From: Durusdinium trenchii
Taxonomy: Eukaryota; Sar; Dinophyceae; Suessiales; Symbiodiniaceae
Direction: 5' to 3'
Length of the DNA stretch: 64,000 bases
NCBI GenBank assembly: GCA_963970005.1
Contig: CAXAMN010003836.1
Coordinates: 313,162-377,161, forward strand
Both the position numbers and the translations under genes were made by a program. The notes beneath the pieces were generated by a model that ran no database searches, had not been told where the DNA came from, and was given only the letters and a program-made list of their open reading frames with translations. Shown one piece after another: positions 27,301 through 39,300 of the stretch. Numbering within the stretch: position 1 is the first letter of the stretch; the number at the start of each line of letters is the position of its first letter.

Positions 27301-30300
27301 CCGCCGCTGAGCGGCCAGCGGAATGAGTGAGGACCGCCGAAATCAGTAAGGCAGTATATCGTCCCATGGTTTTGGATGTTTTGGAGATCCAATATCCACA
27401 ACCTCCAGAATCAGTCAGGCAATATGCTCCACCATGTTCAAGAGAGAGCAGTTTCCCACCGTTTTCGGGCCAGTCAGGCAGTCGAGACAAACAAGTCAGC
27501 CGACGAGTCAGGTGTCCAGGAAGGGGTTGGTTGAACTGTCCGTCGGAGACTGGATGACGGAAGTTCGGTATCTGGTTATATTATGAGGAATATGCAATTT
27601 TTGTTCCAAGTGGTAGAGCTTTCCTCCCAACAGGTGACCGGTGAGCCCTTGACAATGCATGTGTTTCTTGACATACTGAGCTGCCATGAGTTTTCGCCAG
27701 TGGGGTGTCCTGATGGGTGACAGGAGCCGAACTTGACGATCCCATGAGTGGGAAGACCTGGTTGGCGGCACGGCTGGCCAATGCCTCCACCCTGCAGAGC
27801 TTATGCGAGGCATGGGGTGGCAGAGTGGGCAGAGCCCCCCCCCAAAAAGACTGTCAAAACAGCACCTGGGTCGGCAAAAAAGAGACATCCGAGTCCTTGC
27901 ACCCCATAGTACTGTGCCGACTGGAGGGAATCATAGAGGGAACCGACTGCTTGTTTGGGTAGCAAAGATGGCAAGTCCTTTCTTGATTATTGATGAACCA
28001 AATGTTTCGTTGAAGTAATCTGAAGCCAAAGTAAGAATCTCTTCCACATGGGCCACATGGGTTTGCTTTAGACTAGCTTGGGAGTATGCGCCGACCATCA
28101 TGAGGTGTATGATGGTGAAACACTCTGTGCAATCTAGTTTGGCTCCTGCCTCCCTGCCAACTATCTACTTGTATTTGTTCAACCTACCTTCCTACTCTAC
28201 TACCCACCTACAGCTGCACATCAGTTTGAGTTTCACTTATTTTCACATCGTTCAATTAGGCTTGAATCTGGAATGATCAGCAACCCTTGCCCTGGCAGCA
28301 TCTTCTTCGCCAGGCAGTGGAATCTTCACCTCGATACCTTTGGTGCCTGGGACGTTCGGACGTTTGGGACGTCGGATTTTTTCCTTGATGGAGCCATCCC
28401 AGTTGAGCGGTGAGGGGTTCCTTTCCTTGGATTGAGCTTGTTTACGGCATCGTCTGTGCAAACCCCGCCATGCACAAAGGGTTTAGCTAGTTTGGACAAA
28501 GCCCCAACCATACCTGATTGATTCGAATCCAATATTCAATTGCGGACTCTGTGCGTTGCAAGCCGCATGCTCTTGAAACTTGTCAGAAGGACAAGCATAG
28601 AGGCCTCCACCAAATCCTGCAGATGGTCTCCAATCCAACCAAAATTCTCTCCTGAACTCTCATCACTGAACAATGATGAACAATGAATGTTTCAAACATG
28701 CACCACTGACTGGAGAAATCTGGAGAGCCTCTCATGCGATTTGTCGATTTTCCACCTCACAGGAGCTCTGAACTGCTTACCACCGCCTGGCACACGGCTG
28801 CCACGCTGACGACCAGTCCTGGGGTGAGGACCTCACTGCAGGCGGAGTCGTCCAGGCGGCTTTTGGTGCGGCTGCTGGCGGAGCAGCGGCGGTTGCGGCC
28901 AGAGACTTGGTGGAATACGTTGAGCTGCAGTGTTTAAATGTGTTTAATAGTTGTTACTAAGAAGCTTCAAAGACCTAAAACGCTTCTTGTTACTAGTAGT
29001 ACAGGCCTCCAACCTAGCCAGCGATGGCCTCCGCCCTAATAGCGATGGCCTCCAACCTCTAAGAAGCTTCAAAGACCTAAAACGCTTCCTGTTACTACAG
29101 GTGATGATACGATTCCCAAGGAAAGGAAGCTTCTAGTTACTAGAAGGCTTTATGATCATTGAGAGTGGGAAAAAGACACCCACTATCCAGTGTACGAGCT
29201 ATGATCTACAAAGATTGCATGACAGCGCGGAAGTCAGACTGCGGACTTTGGCAGACTTCGGTTTGTAGGCTGTGCTATGATGAGTTCTCCAAGAAAGCAC
29301 CCTGGTAGCTCTTGGTTTGGTCTCAAAATGTTGTTTCAATGTGGTGCTAAGGACTTTGACGCGCGAAGCATGGCGTGCATGGTTTGGGCCTGGAGCAAGC
29401 TTCGGGTCAAAGAGAAGGACGACTATGGCAAACAGCAGGTTTTCTCAAGGAAAGCAGCTGTTAAACAAAATATATCGGAGGTTTCTATGCATTGCCAATC
29501 ATGTGTGACTGTCTTCCGGCTACTCAATTTAGGATGCTGATGTTCATTGTTTCTTGAACCTAGCCAGGACGGTGTTCAAAGTTAAGCAAACCATAGAGGT
29601 AATTTTTTTTTTTTTTTAAAAAAAAAACATATTCGTTGCATGCTGGTTCTTTTCTTAGATGTTGTTTTGTTGGGATGGTTTGTCCTTGGTTGTTTTCTTG
29701 TGTTGGCTCTTGGTTGTTCTTGCCGTTGTTATCCTTACGACGGTGTGAATCTTGGATGACGTGTTGAAACTTCTGAACCTGGTGATGTCGCGTCATCCTG
29801 TAGACTCCGTTCAACCACCAAGTAAATTTCACAGCATTTGAGGGTAATTTCGTTTTAATTGAGTCCAAGCCCGGGTAAAGGTCTGTTGTGTGTGGGAAGC
29901 ATGTTCTAGCCCATTTGGGTCAAAGATGGACAGGAGGTCCTATTTTCGAGGCCTGGTGTCAACCCCAAAAGGGGATGAATCATCAGGAAAAGCTCTTGTC
30001 CCAAACGGGACATGTTTTCGAGCTTATGATGGTGATGATCATGGAACGCTGAGCGACCGCAGAAGTTACTTGAGACAAATAGTGGGGAAGAGTGAGTCAT
30101 CGAAGGGTGATCTGGCTTTAGCAGAAGTTTCAGAAAAAGTCCAAGAATCTGATTCAGTTCACCAGACTTTGGCGACAGTGTGCTTTGATCTTAAAAGGTT
30201 GAGGCAATTCAAAGCTGCAATGCTACAGACTGAGTCCAACAAGACAGCTCCTTTTCGCAAGCGGCCCAACTACAATAATTCCCGAAGGAGACTTCTTGCA

Positions 30301-33300
30301 AACCCCAAGGTCCGTGTGAAGTGGCTTGTTGTGCAAAGCAATACTTTGCTGTGTGGTGATGTTGTTGTATTGATGATGATTGCTGATGATGGTGACGTAG
30401 GGTCTTCTTCTTGAAGGTTAAGTTTGGTCTGAGGTTATTTTCATTTTCGTGTGGTCCTGCCATCTCACCATCACCAGTCTTGCTTGGGGTGTACTCAGGC
30501 AGGCATCCAATGGGTGCAGCAGGAGTAGATTGGCTAAGCTTCTGACATCATCTTGCCGTTGCCATCGACAAACGTGCTTCCAGGGGTTCCAAGAGGATCA
30601 GGATACTGTACTTACCTTCCTGGATACTTTTTGGTCTTTGCACAAGATTGAGCAAGATTCTTATGATCGGGACTCAGTTGATTATTCACTGAATTTGGTG
30701 TATGTTCAGGTGTTGTTTCACATAGTATTCTGTTTCGTACAATGCTTTGGCTGCCAAGATTGAGAGCATGCTGACTGGCATTGCAAAGGGCAATCGCAGC
30801 TGGTCGTTCCTCACAGGGAAGCGGATCATCTCTTCGAAGTGCTTGGCAGCACTTCTAGGCATTCGATCGGGTCGTTTCTCCCGAGCTGGGGCAGGCTTGC
30901 AGGATCGACGATTTGCAAAGTTTGGGGCCGCTACTTATCAAACATTTGCCAAACCGCATATTGTGTCATAGGTTTTGGAAAAAAGAACTGTCAAGTGTCT
31001 TCCCCAAGCATATCATCGACATTCCTGCTTGTGAGCAAAGGTTAAGAAGAGAACACCCTTGAAGAACATGAAGTTGGACTCATACTTTCTCAAGTTGTAC
31101 ATCAATGCAGCAGGGATGCTTCCAGATCGGTTTCTTGCTTCATTATATAAATATCCAAAAAGAACAAGCAAATTGGATGCATGTTAACCCACCAGGACAC
31201 ATGTCACTCACCACAGGTTTCAGAGAGCTGCTCGAGAATCACAAGGCGCAACTGGAGATGAGTCCCACCTGACCATCAAGTTCACTCATGGCTCCCACAA
31301 AGATGATATTGGAGTCTAACCTGCAATGAGGTTTTGCTGTAAACCAAAGGTCTGTGGCATAAGAGATCATTTCTGGGCAACTTGGGGGTTGCATGCTGAG
31401 ACACTGATGTGGACAACATGGTGGGAGCGGAGGATGCAGATGAGTGGGAGGTGCCAGCAGAGTCTATAGATTCAGACTTGGAGCTGAAACTGCACATTTT
31501 AGGCTTCAAAGCGGTCTGGTGTCAGAGCCATGTCATTTTTAAAACTGACTGCAAGATTTGTTGGTCAGCTGCTCAAAGCAATTGTTCTATGAACAGCTTA
31601 GCTCTCAGGATTGTGGAGACCACGTTTGGCAGCTGCCCTTCCGAGCTGCCCACACGCTACTTGCCACCAGGGAACCTGAAGTTGCTCCATGCTGGTAGCA
31701 ACCTCGCTGTTTCGTAGCTTAGATCAAAACCCAAATCAAGGCTGTTGGGTGAACTGCAGGTCACAGGTCTAACCAGGGTTGGTCCAACCAGCACACAGCC
31801 TGAGGTACAATCATTTTGTACGAAGGTTTCAGACGAAGTGGGCTAATCTTTTGCGCTTCTCAAATCCAACTGGATTTGCTGTTTGCGATGATTGCTCGTG
31901 CTACAAGACAGCCTTTGAAGAGAATTCTGACACTTTTCTTACCAATAACTCACTAACTGTTTTCATATCTATCTCAGCTTGATGGATGCTCTAATTGATG
32001 CTTACAGACTGAGAATTATATTTGTGAGGATCCGGTGGACAAATACGAAATAGCCCGTGGCTATCGTGACCATCTTGGAGCTGTGGCAGCAGACAGGCAG
32101 CTTGAAAGCTACCTCGAGGCCTGTTTGGTGATTGGAGTCAAAACCTGACAATTTTCTTGCACTAGAGTTTTTGATCAGGCCCTTGACCCTATGGTGGATG
32201 GTGACACATTGCTTCTAACAACTGATTCTTCCCAGCAGCAAGAGATTGAAGTTTCAGGCATCATGAGTTTGCAATTTGTTGCATGTGATTGCATTCCGGG
32301 TTGGGCAGGAGTAAGTGTTGCCTTGCTCACATAAGGATGGAATGGACCAATCCAAATGGTGCCTACCGAGACTCCGGCATGGCACTCTTTCGAAGAGCAT
32401 GCAGAAACTGGATCGTCCAAGAGTAAAAATTCAAGGTGTATGGTGCCATCAAGTCTGTCTTCACCTGCACGTGGTAGATGTTCGTTTGCCGAGCGATGGC
32501 TCGACAGTGGCTGAGTCTGTCATCAAGACCCTGGAGCATGTCCACACCATCTTGCAGGACAAGATGCCACGCAAGATCCTGATGATTGCTGCTAGGCAAA
32601 ACTGGAGTTGCTCAATGTGAGATATTGTTACTGAGTTACTGTTACACTTTTGGTCAATGAATATCTATATACTTTTAGATTGAGGCGGACAATACTGTTC
32701 GCGAGAACAAGAACCAGACGATCCTCAAACTGTTAGCGTGGATGCTATTACAGAAGGGATTGGAACTCACTGGAATATTATTCCATCGCGTGGGGCATAC
32801 TCACGGAAGCTTGGGTAACTTGACGAAATGCTAGTTTGCTTCAGATTCATTAATTGTTGAAAGGGAGCTGCAGAACCAGGAGTTTTTCGTTTTAATATGT
32901 CCCTTTGACCGAGATCAAATATACGGGATCCTGAGCAGATCCATGAGGTGGGTCGATTGTTTGGCTGACCCACCAGACATAGAGGAGACACTTGGGGCAA
33001 TTTGAAGCTGTTTTGAGACTAACTACTAACAGCCATGTCCAAACCAAACAGCCGCTAACAATTTGGTTGGGCATGGGCATTGAGGAAGCTGCGCTACCTG
33101 TGTGACAAGATCAACATCAAGGCTTGGCTGGGAAATGCCGAGGTGCTTGTGGAGGAACTCAGAACTACCAGACCATGGAAAACATGGTTCCTTGTCTGTT
33201 TGAGTTTGCCTGGAACAGGTTGCACTTGATTTGATGAATATTTTGTTCATGCGTTTGTTCTCTGAGGCTTGAAGGTGCACCGGTGACATATTCTAGAGGA

Positions 33301-36300
33301 ATGAAAGAAGATAGCAGCGGAGCCCATGCCTTCCTCTTCATGCGTCGTAGAGGCTCATTCTAGATTGAACTGATTGTAGGAGTGCAGGTGAGTGTATTAC
33401 TCTTTTACTTCTGGCTGCCAGACATCCCTGGAAGCATGAACATCGTCACAGAGGGCCCTGGTCGACATGGATTTGCTGTGTCACCAAATGATGTTGTGTG
33501 CTGCGTGAAGCGTTTCCTTGCGGACCATGCTTTGAGCCAGGAGTTTGTGAATTCTTGTTCAACAGCTTCACAAGCAAGTAAGATCATATCATATTGAACC
33601 AAACCTCTCCTGCAGGACCCAGTAGTGGTCTTCCCATGTGAGTTCATGGGCCTGGTGGGAGACATTCCCCACATCGCAAGGCCTTTGAAATCATTTGATA
33701 ATGACAGAAGAAAGAAATTCTTGCAGCTTGCGATGCTACTTCTTCAAACAGAAGATAATGCAAGCACACAGAGAACAGTTCAGTATATGATTGCTTTGAG
33801 CAATCCAAATGCTCCTGCAGAGCCTGTTCCTGCGTTGCCCTGGCTTTCTGTCAGGTGTGACAGTGAGTTCGATGCCCTTGTAAGTTTAGACCCAGGGCAA
33901 TCGCTCATTGGTAAGGTGATTCCCCAAATGCAGTTCAGTGCTCGGATGCAAAGACGCAGGTGAGATGGAAAAAACAATCTAATTGCTAAGATTCGCATAA
34001 CAACAGATGGACAGATGGAATCGTTCTTTGATGAAATGATTGGAAGCTGTTGCGGTTCTGTTTGTTTGCAGCGCCTCAAGCTGGGGTCTGTAGTTATTTT
34101 GAAGACCATGGATGAGATGGAGAGGAGTGCTTGTTTTTCTGCAGCTTATGAACCTGTTCCTCAAACCACTTGTTGTGTTGGGCCTTGAGTCATCATTTGG
34201 AAGGACTTCCGGTAGCTTGAAGCGTTCTTTGACAGATGTTCAGTGCAGCCTCGTGAACACTACGCCAGATCCTAAACGAAGGCTTTTTCAGTCGAAGGAC
34301 TTTCAGAAACTGGATGCTTGTGCTATAAGTGTATGTTTATTCCATTGCACCAGGGCTTGGACAAGGTTTATAAACTTTTTGGAACATTCTGGATATCAAA
34401 GAAGCTTCACACCACTTCTTTGCTGTTACCAGTTTGAATTTACCTGGAGCTTGCGACAGGACAACGACATCCACCTTGAAGCTGCTGCTTCTGTGGTTTG
34501 GTGGAGCGACATAGCCGATTCTCAGGCACACCATCAGTTTTGGGAAGGGGCAAGGAGTTGTCAACAACTGCCAGGATCCCTTCTACATATCCCCGGTCTC
34601 AGCCCAGAAGGACCGGCATTTGTCTTGACATTGATCACTGGTTGGTCTCAAACAAAAACTCTTTGAGGCATGGTACCCTAGTCAAAACGTAGATTTGAAT
34701 ACTGCAGGAACAGCACAAGCAGGCTATGAAGAAGGCCTGAAACCTTTGAGCTAACGCATTGGTTCAAGTCACCTCCAAGTTCTTGACTCTAGCAGGCTGA
34801 AGAAATAAATTACGTGGCAACCCAGAAGCTGTTGGAGGCCCGATCCTTTTTGTTCATTCTCGAGCATGCTGCTTCTGAATCTGAACTGAAACGTGGAAAT
34901 CATGATTCCCTTTTGGCAGGCTCATAAGATCTTGAAGCGAGACACTGGCAACCCCGTCCATAAGCTGATGGATTTGTCTTCTAGTATGCTAAATGGAGTT
35001 GCAAAACTTTGCGCATTGAATTCTGGAAAGGATGTAGGATTGCCAAACGTTTTCGATGACAACTAGATCTGACCTTTTGATCGAAGATCAGTCAGCTGAT
35101 TGTGTTTGGGATTTCATCAACACTCTCGCTGCTGCAAATTTGCTTGCCAAAAAGGAGACTGTAGCATTCGCTGCACTGCTCTTGCGCAAGGTTCGTTCAA
35201 TTTGATTGTACCTTTGTGTAAACCACACACTGTGATTCAATCTCTCTTCGAAGCCTTTTGTGGATGGTCAGCTGACGCCAGCAGTGCCCTTGTATCTGAT
35301 GAAGAATCTTGCATTGATTACGAAATGGAAATAGGGTCGGAACCACAAACTCTTGACTGACTTAAGTTGTGATATCACATGACAGCACATGCATCTGCAG
35401 GAAACCCACTCTCAGTCTTCGCGACGCTGTGCGAAAGGTCACACAGCCATCACCTGCAAGGAGCTCAAAAAAAGTGAAAGTGTCAAGCGAGTGAATCTAC
35501 TGTGAGAGGACAGTTCGCAAGCCCTTCCTGAAGAAGACCAATGAAATCAAGAAAGTGAAGACTCCCAGGAGACAAATGTTTTTATGTTAAGTCACTTTCA
35601 GTTCATGCTCCATCTCAGTCCTCTGCATGGTTCCTAGCCATTCACCAGGAGATGCTTTCAGAAAACGGACTTTCCCATGGCTACAGATTCAGACCCGTTG
35701 GGACCGAAAAACACGAAAGAGACATTTTCTTGGGCTGAGACCTTTGTGAAGCGACTGTATAAGCACTTTGGCAAACGACAGGTTGTGGCTCAGTTCAAGC
35801 GATGGCCTTTGTGGCACTTCGGAACTATGTTCTCTGGAGTTGGGTGTGCAGAATCAGCCCATTACTCAGAGATTGAATCTGACCTGCCTGAAAAACAATT
35901 GGTGGGCCTAGGCCATGCTAAGCTTGGAGTCAGTGATCCGCAAGGAGTTGCCCAGGAGATCTCGAAAACGTGTCCAGCTTCACTTCTCATGTGATTACGA
36001 ACCTTCATGCCAACGTGTACTTTGTCGTTCGTATTCGTCCTGTGTCTTCGAAAATATCATGGACTTCAGCCCGGAGAATACTGAACTATGGTGTGTAAAA
36101 CACCTGAAAATGTGCAGCTGTCAGTTGCCAGTCGACCAAAACAGCTACTTGCCTAATTATCATTCCCAGGTATACCTTCTGATATAGATCTCTTTACCTT
36201 CCTTGAGCAAACATCTAGAAACGACCCTGCAACACAAACAAACACCCCATCTCAGGCTTGCGGATCAAGGTGGCAGGATTTGGGCAATGAATCAACAAAA

Positions 36301-39300
36301 TGTTTGTTTGAAAGTTCATCAAACGCCATCCCAGTCTCTTCCTCCCTTCCGCGGCTGGGCTCAATCCCATGAGGACCACCTTGCCAGCCATATTCTTTGA
36401 TGGGCCTGAGAAAGGGGGGAAGCGGATATCAAGCACAAAGTCCATGAGAAATACTACAGCGATGCAACAGAATCAGCTGACATACATATCATTGAGAACG
36501 TGACCGAGTATAATTTGCAGGCCTATGTGACTCAACACTTTGGGAATGTTGAGTGGGATTGTCGAATTGTGAAGATTGACCCCAGAATCTTCGGATTTGG
36601 ATGTGCTCGTCCACGGATCTATGGGGTGATCTGGAATGTGGCCTACATGGGGCCTTGGAAACCAGACTTTCCCTTCCTAGAGGTCTTGGGAGCTTTGCGA
36701 GCTAGGCCAAGCATGGTGGCTCAAGATTTCTACTGGATGAACCTTGCCCCATCAAGGCTTACCATGGAGCAGGACTCTCAAATAAATTAGTCATGTTTCC
36801 TGTCTTTGTATAAAACCAGTCATTCAATTATCACCGCCCTACAGTCTTAGCTCAGGAGAGCAACCTGCATGACTATGACGACCCCAAGATGTTCTCAAAG
36901 AAGGGTTGGCAAGTTGCGGACTTGAACCAACTTGTCCGGAACGGGAGGGGGAGGACAGAGTGCAAGGATCGATCTTTGATGACACTGACTACGAACTCTG
37001 GCAAGCTGTTTAGCAAGGTCCCAACCTGCGGGAAACATATCATGTTTCAAGAGTTTGAATTGCTGCATGCCCAACAAATAACTTTCCAACAGTTCTCAAC
37101 TTGTTGTTCCCTGGGAGGCCTCAAGACGTGTCATGCAACCACTGGAGCTCTTCGCGACCCATGTCCTGCCTGTCACTCCCAGTCAAAGTGAGGCAGCGAT
37201 GGCGCCAATGCTCCAGCTCGACAATGCCTGCACCACCGCATCTGTCCGCATGAGCGGTAATGCGATGTCAGTTCCATGCATCGGTGCGGTGCTGGTTGCA
37301 ACAATCCTTGGACTCAGCTGATAGATTGTAAAGGTATCGAAGTTCTCAAATTCGATAGCTGTTGTTACAAATTCAAGGCTTATGTTCAGCATGCCACCTT
37401 TACAGGCACCCAAGAAGAAAAAAGGTATTGATGGGTCTTGAATGGATGAACACTGCACACACCATCAACTACCATTTCACTCATCGCACAGCTTGTGAAC
37501 TGTTTCTTCAAGGTTTTTGGACCACAGTGAGGGTTTTCGCTCGACCTGTCTACGATGGGTAAGCGTGGCAGCCAAGCTACGCCGCCGTCGTCGGGCAAGT
37601 CGCAAAGGGTTGGCCTTCAGCTGGGCCCATGGAGCAGCAAGATGTGGCTAACTGCCCAGACCCTCTTATGAAAGATTACAACCAGGAATCTCAATCAGAC
37701 CCCTTTGTGAAACATAATGTGTAGAATCCAGAAGTTGTGCAAGAGGGATATTTGTTGCAAATGATTGTTTGGGTACAACCCGATGAACCTCACCTGGTGA
37801 AGCTTAGGAATTTCGATCCAGCGAAGGATGAACACCCAGTTGCGTGGCTGTTGAAGAATGCTAAGCCCGAGCTCTTTACTCCTCTTCATGAGTGGCTTTG
37901 CAGTGTCATGGGGAAAGCAGTGCAGCATCCTCAAAGCCTCACCATACCGGACAAGTGGGCAAAGTTTCCAAAACATGTTGAACCTTCACTCCAACAATCC
38001 CGGGAGAATAATCCGGCCCCTGTTCAGGACGCGGAGGTGAAGACTGTGATGGAGATCCCCACTTTGGCATTCACCCCAAAGTTGCCTTCCGATGGATTGC
38101 CGATGCTCGGGGACTGGCTGTCGACAGCCTACTCAATCTGGGGCCTGGGCTATGAGCGCTTTCGCGAAACCATAGAGTTCAAACCTGTCGACGCAAGCAG
38201 GGGGGGGCCAGCCCATGGACTTTGGAGTCCTGGAAGTTGTGAAGGGATGTGGGAGATCTTCTATTCTCTTGTATTCCCTTTTCTACACCTACCTCTGTCT
38301 TCAGAAGGGGCTGACGCCAGAAGAGCTCGAAGACTTTCGAAAGTGACCTGGTATGGCTTTAGATAGTTGTTGGGTATAGTTGGGTCGCCTTTGGACCAAC
38401 CAAGTTCCCCAAAATCCAAAGGTGATGGTGGGGTCGCCATCGTCGCCTTTCACATAATCAGTCTTAGCTGAAGAGTTCAGGGCTCCATTGATCAGACTGG
38501 CTAGATCCTGGGTTCTTACGAATAATGAAATGAATTGATTCTGTAGGTCCCTGAGATGATCTTAGATGGTTGCAATACATTTCTAATAAAGAAAGTAATT
38601 ACCTAAGACTGAAGGATCACGAGTAAAGGGGTCAAGATGTGAAAGGTGATGGTGGCATACCCATCGTCGCCTTTACCCAAGTTGAAACTTGGAAGTGCCA
38701 AAGGTGACGCAACTATGCTCAGATCAGGCCCATAGGCGATGGTGAGGTCGCCACCGTCGCCTTTGTGGTCCGGTCCCCATCGTCGCCTTTGGGATGATAG
38801 TTTCTTTCTGGTAAGCTCCCCCAAAATGTTACTATCTTGAAGAACTTGTCAGATGGAGGGATTGAGTGAGACTTGGTTGGTTGGGATTTGCAGGGGCCTT
38901 TCTCCAACCATTGGTCCTGGTTCTAAATCAAACCTCCAGTGGATCCCAGGTGGGTTGAAACAAGCATCTTGGTGAATGCTGTCTACATCAAGCAGGCCAA
39001 TCCTTCTGACTACATCTGGAGGAGGATTCAAGTAAGTGAACAGCAAGCAGAACGCCAAAAGAAGTCGATCCTGCAGCTGTGTTTGGCTTTCCATGGTCGC
39101 ACAGACCAAATCGTGAAGGAACTGGGGTGTTCCAGATTGCCTGCACTTCCCTTCACCTTAGAAGGTTTCCCGAAAAAAGTTTTCTTTTAACTGTTAAGTT
39201 TCAAGAAAACTTGGTCTGAGACAGCCTTCATCCTATTTCCCACACCCCTGGCAGGATAATGGAACGAGCTACCAACAGGCATGGGATGTGGCCATCCAGG

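Noticed and set aside
36715..36728. TGGCTCAAG string resembling the dinoflagellate spliced-leader 3' end
   Set aside because: It is coding sequence in the methyltransferase exon and lacks the rest of the leader.
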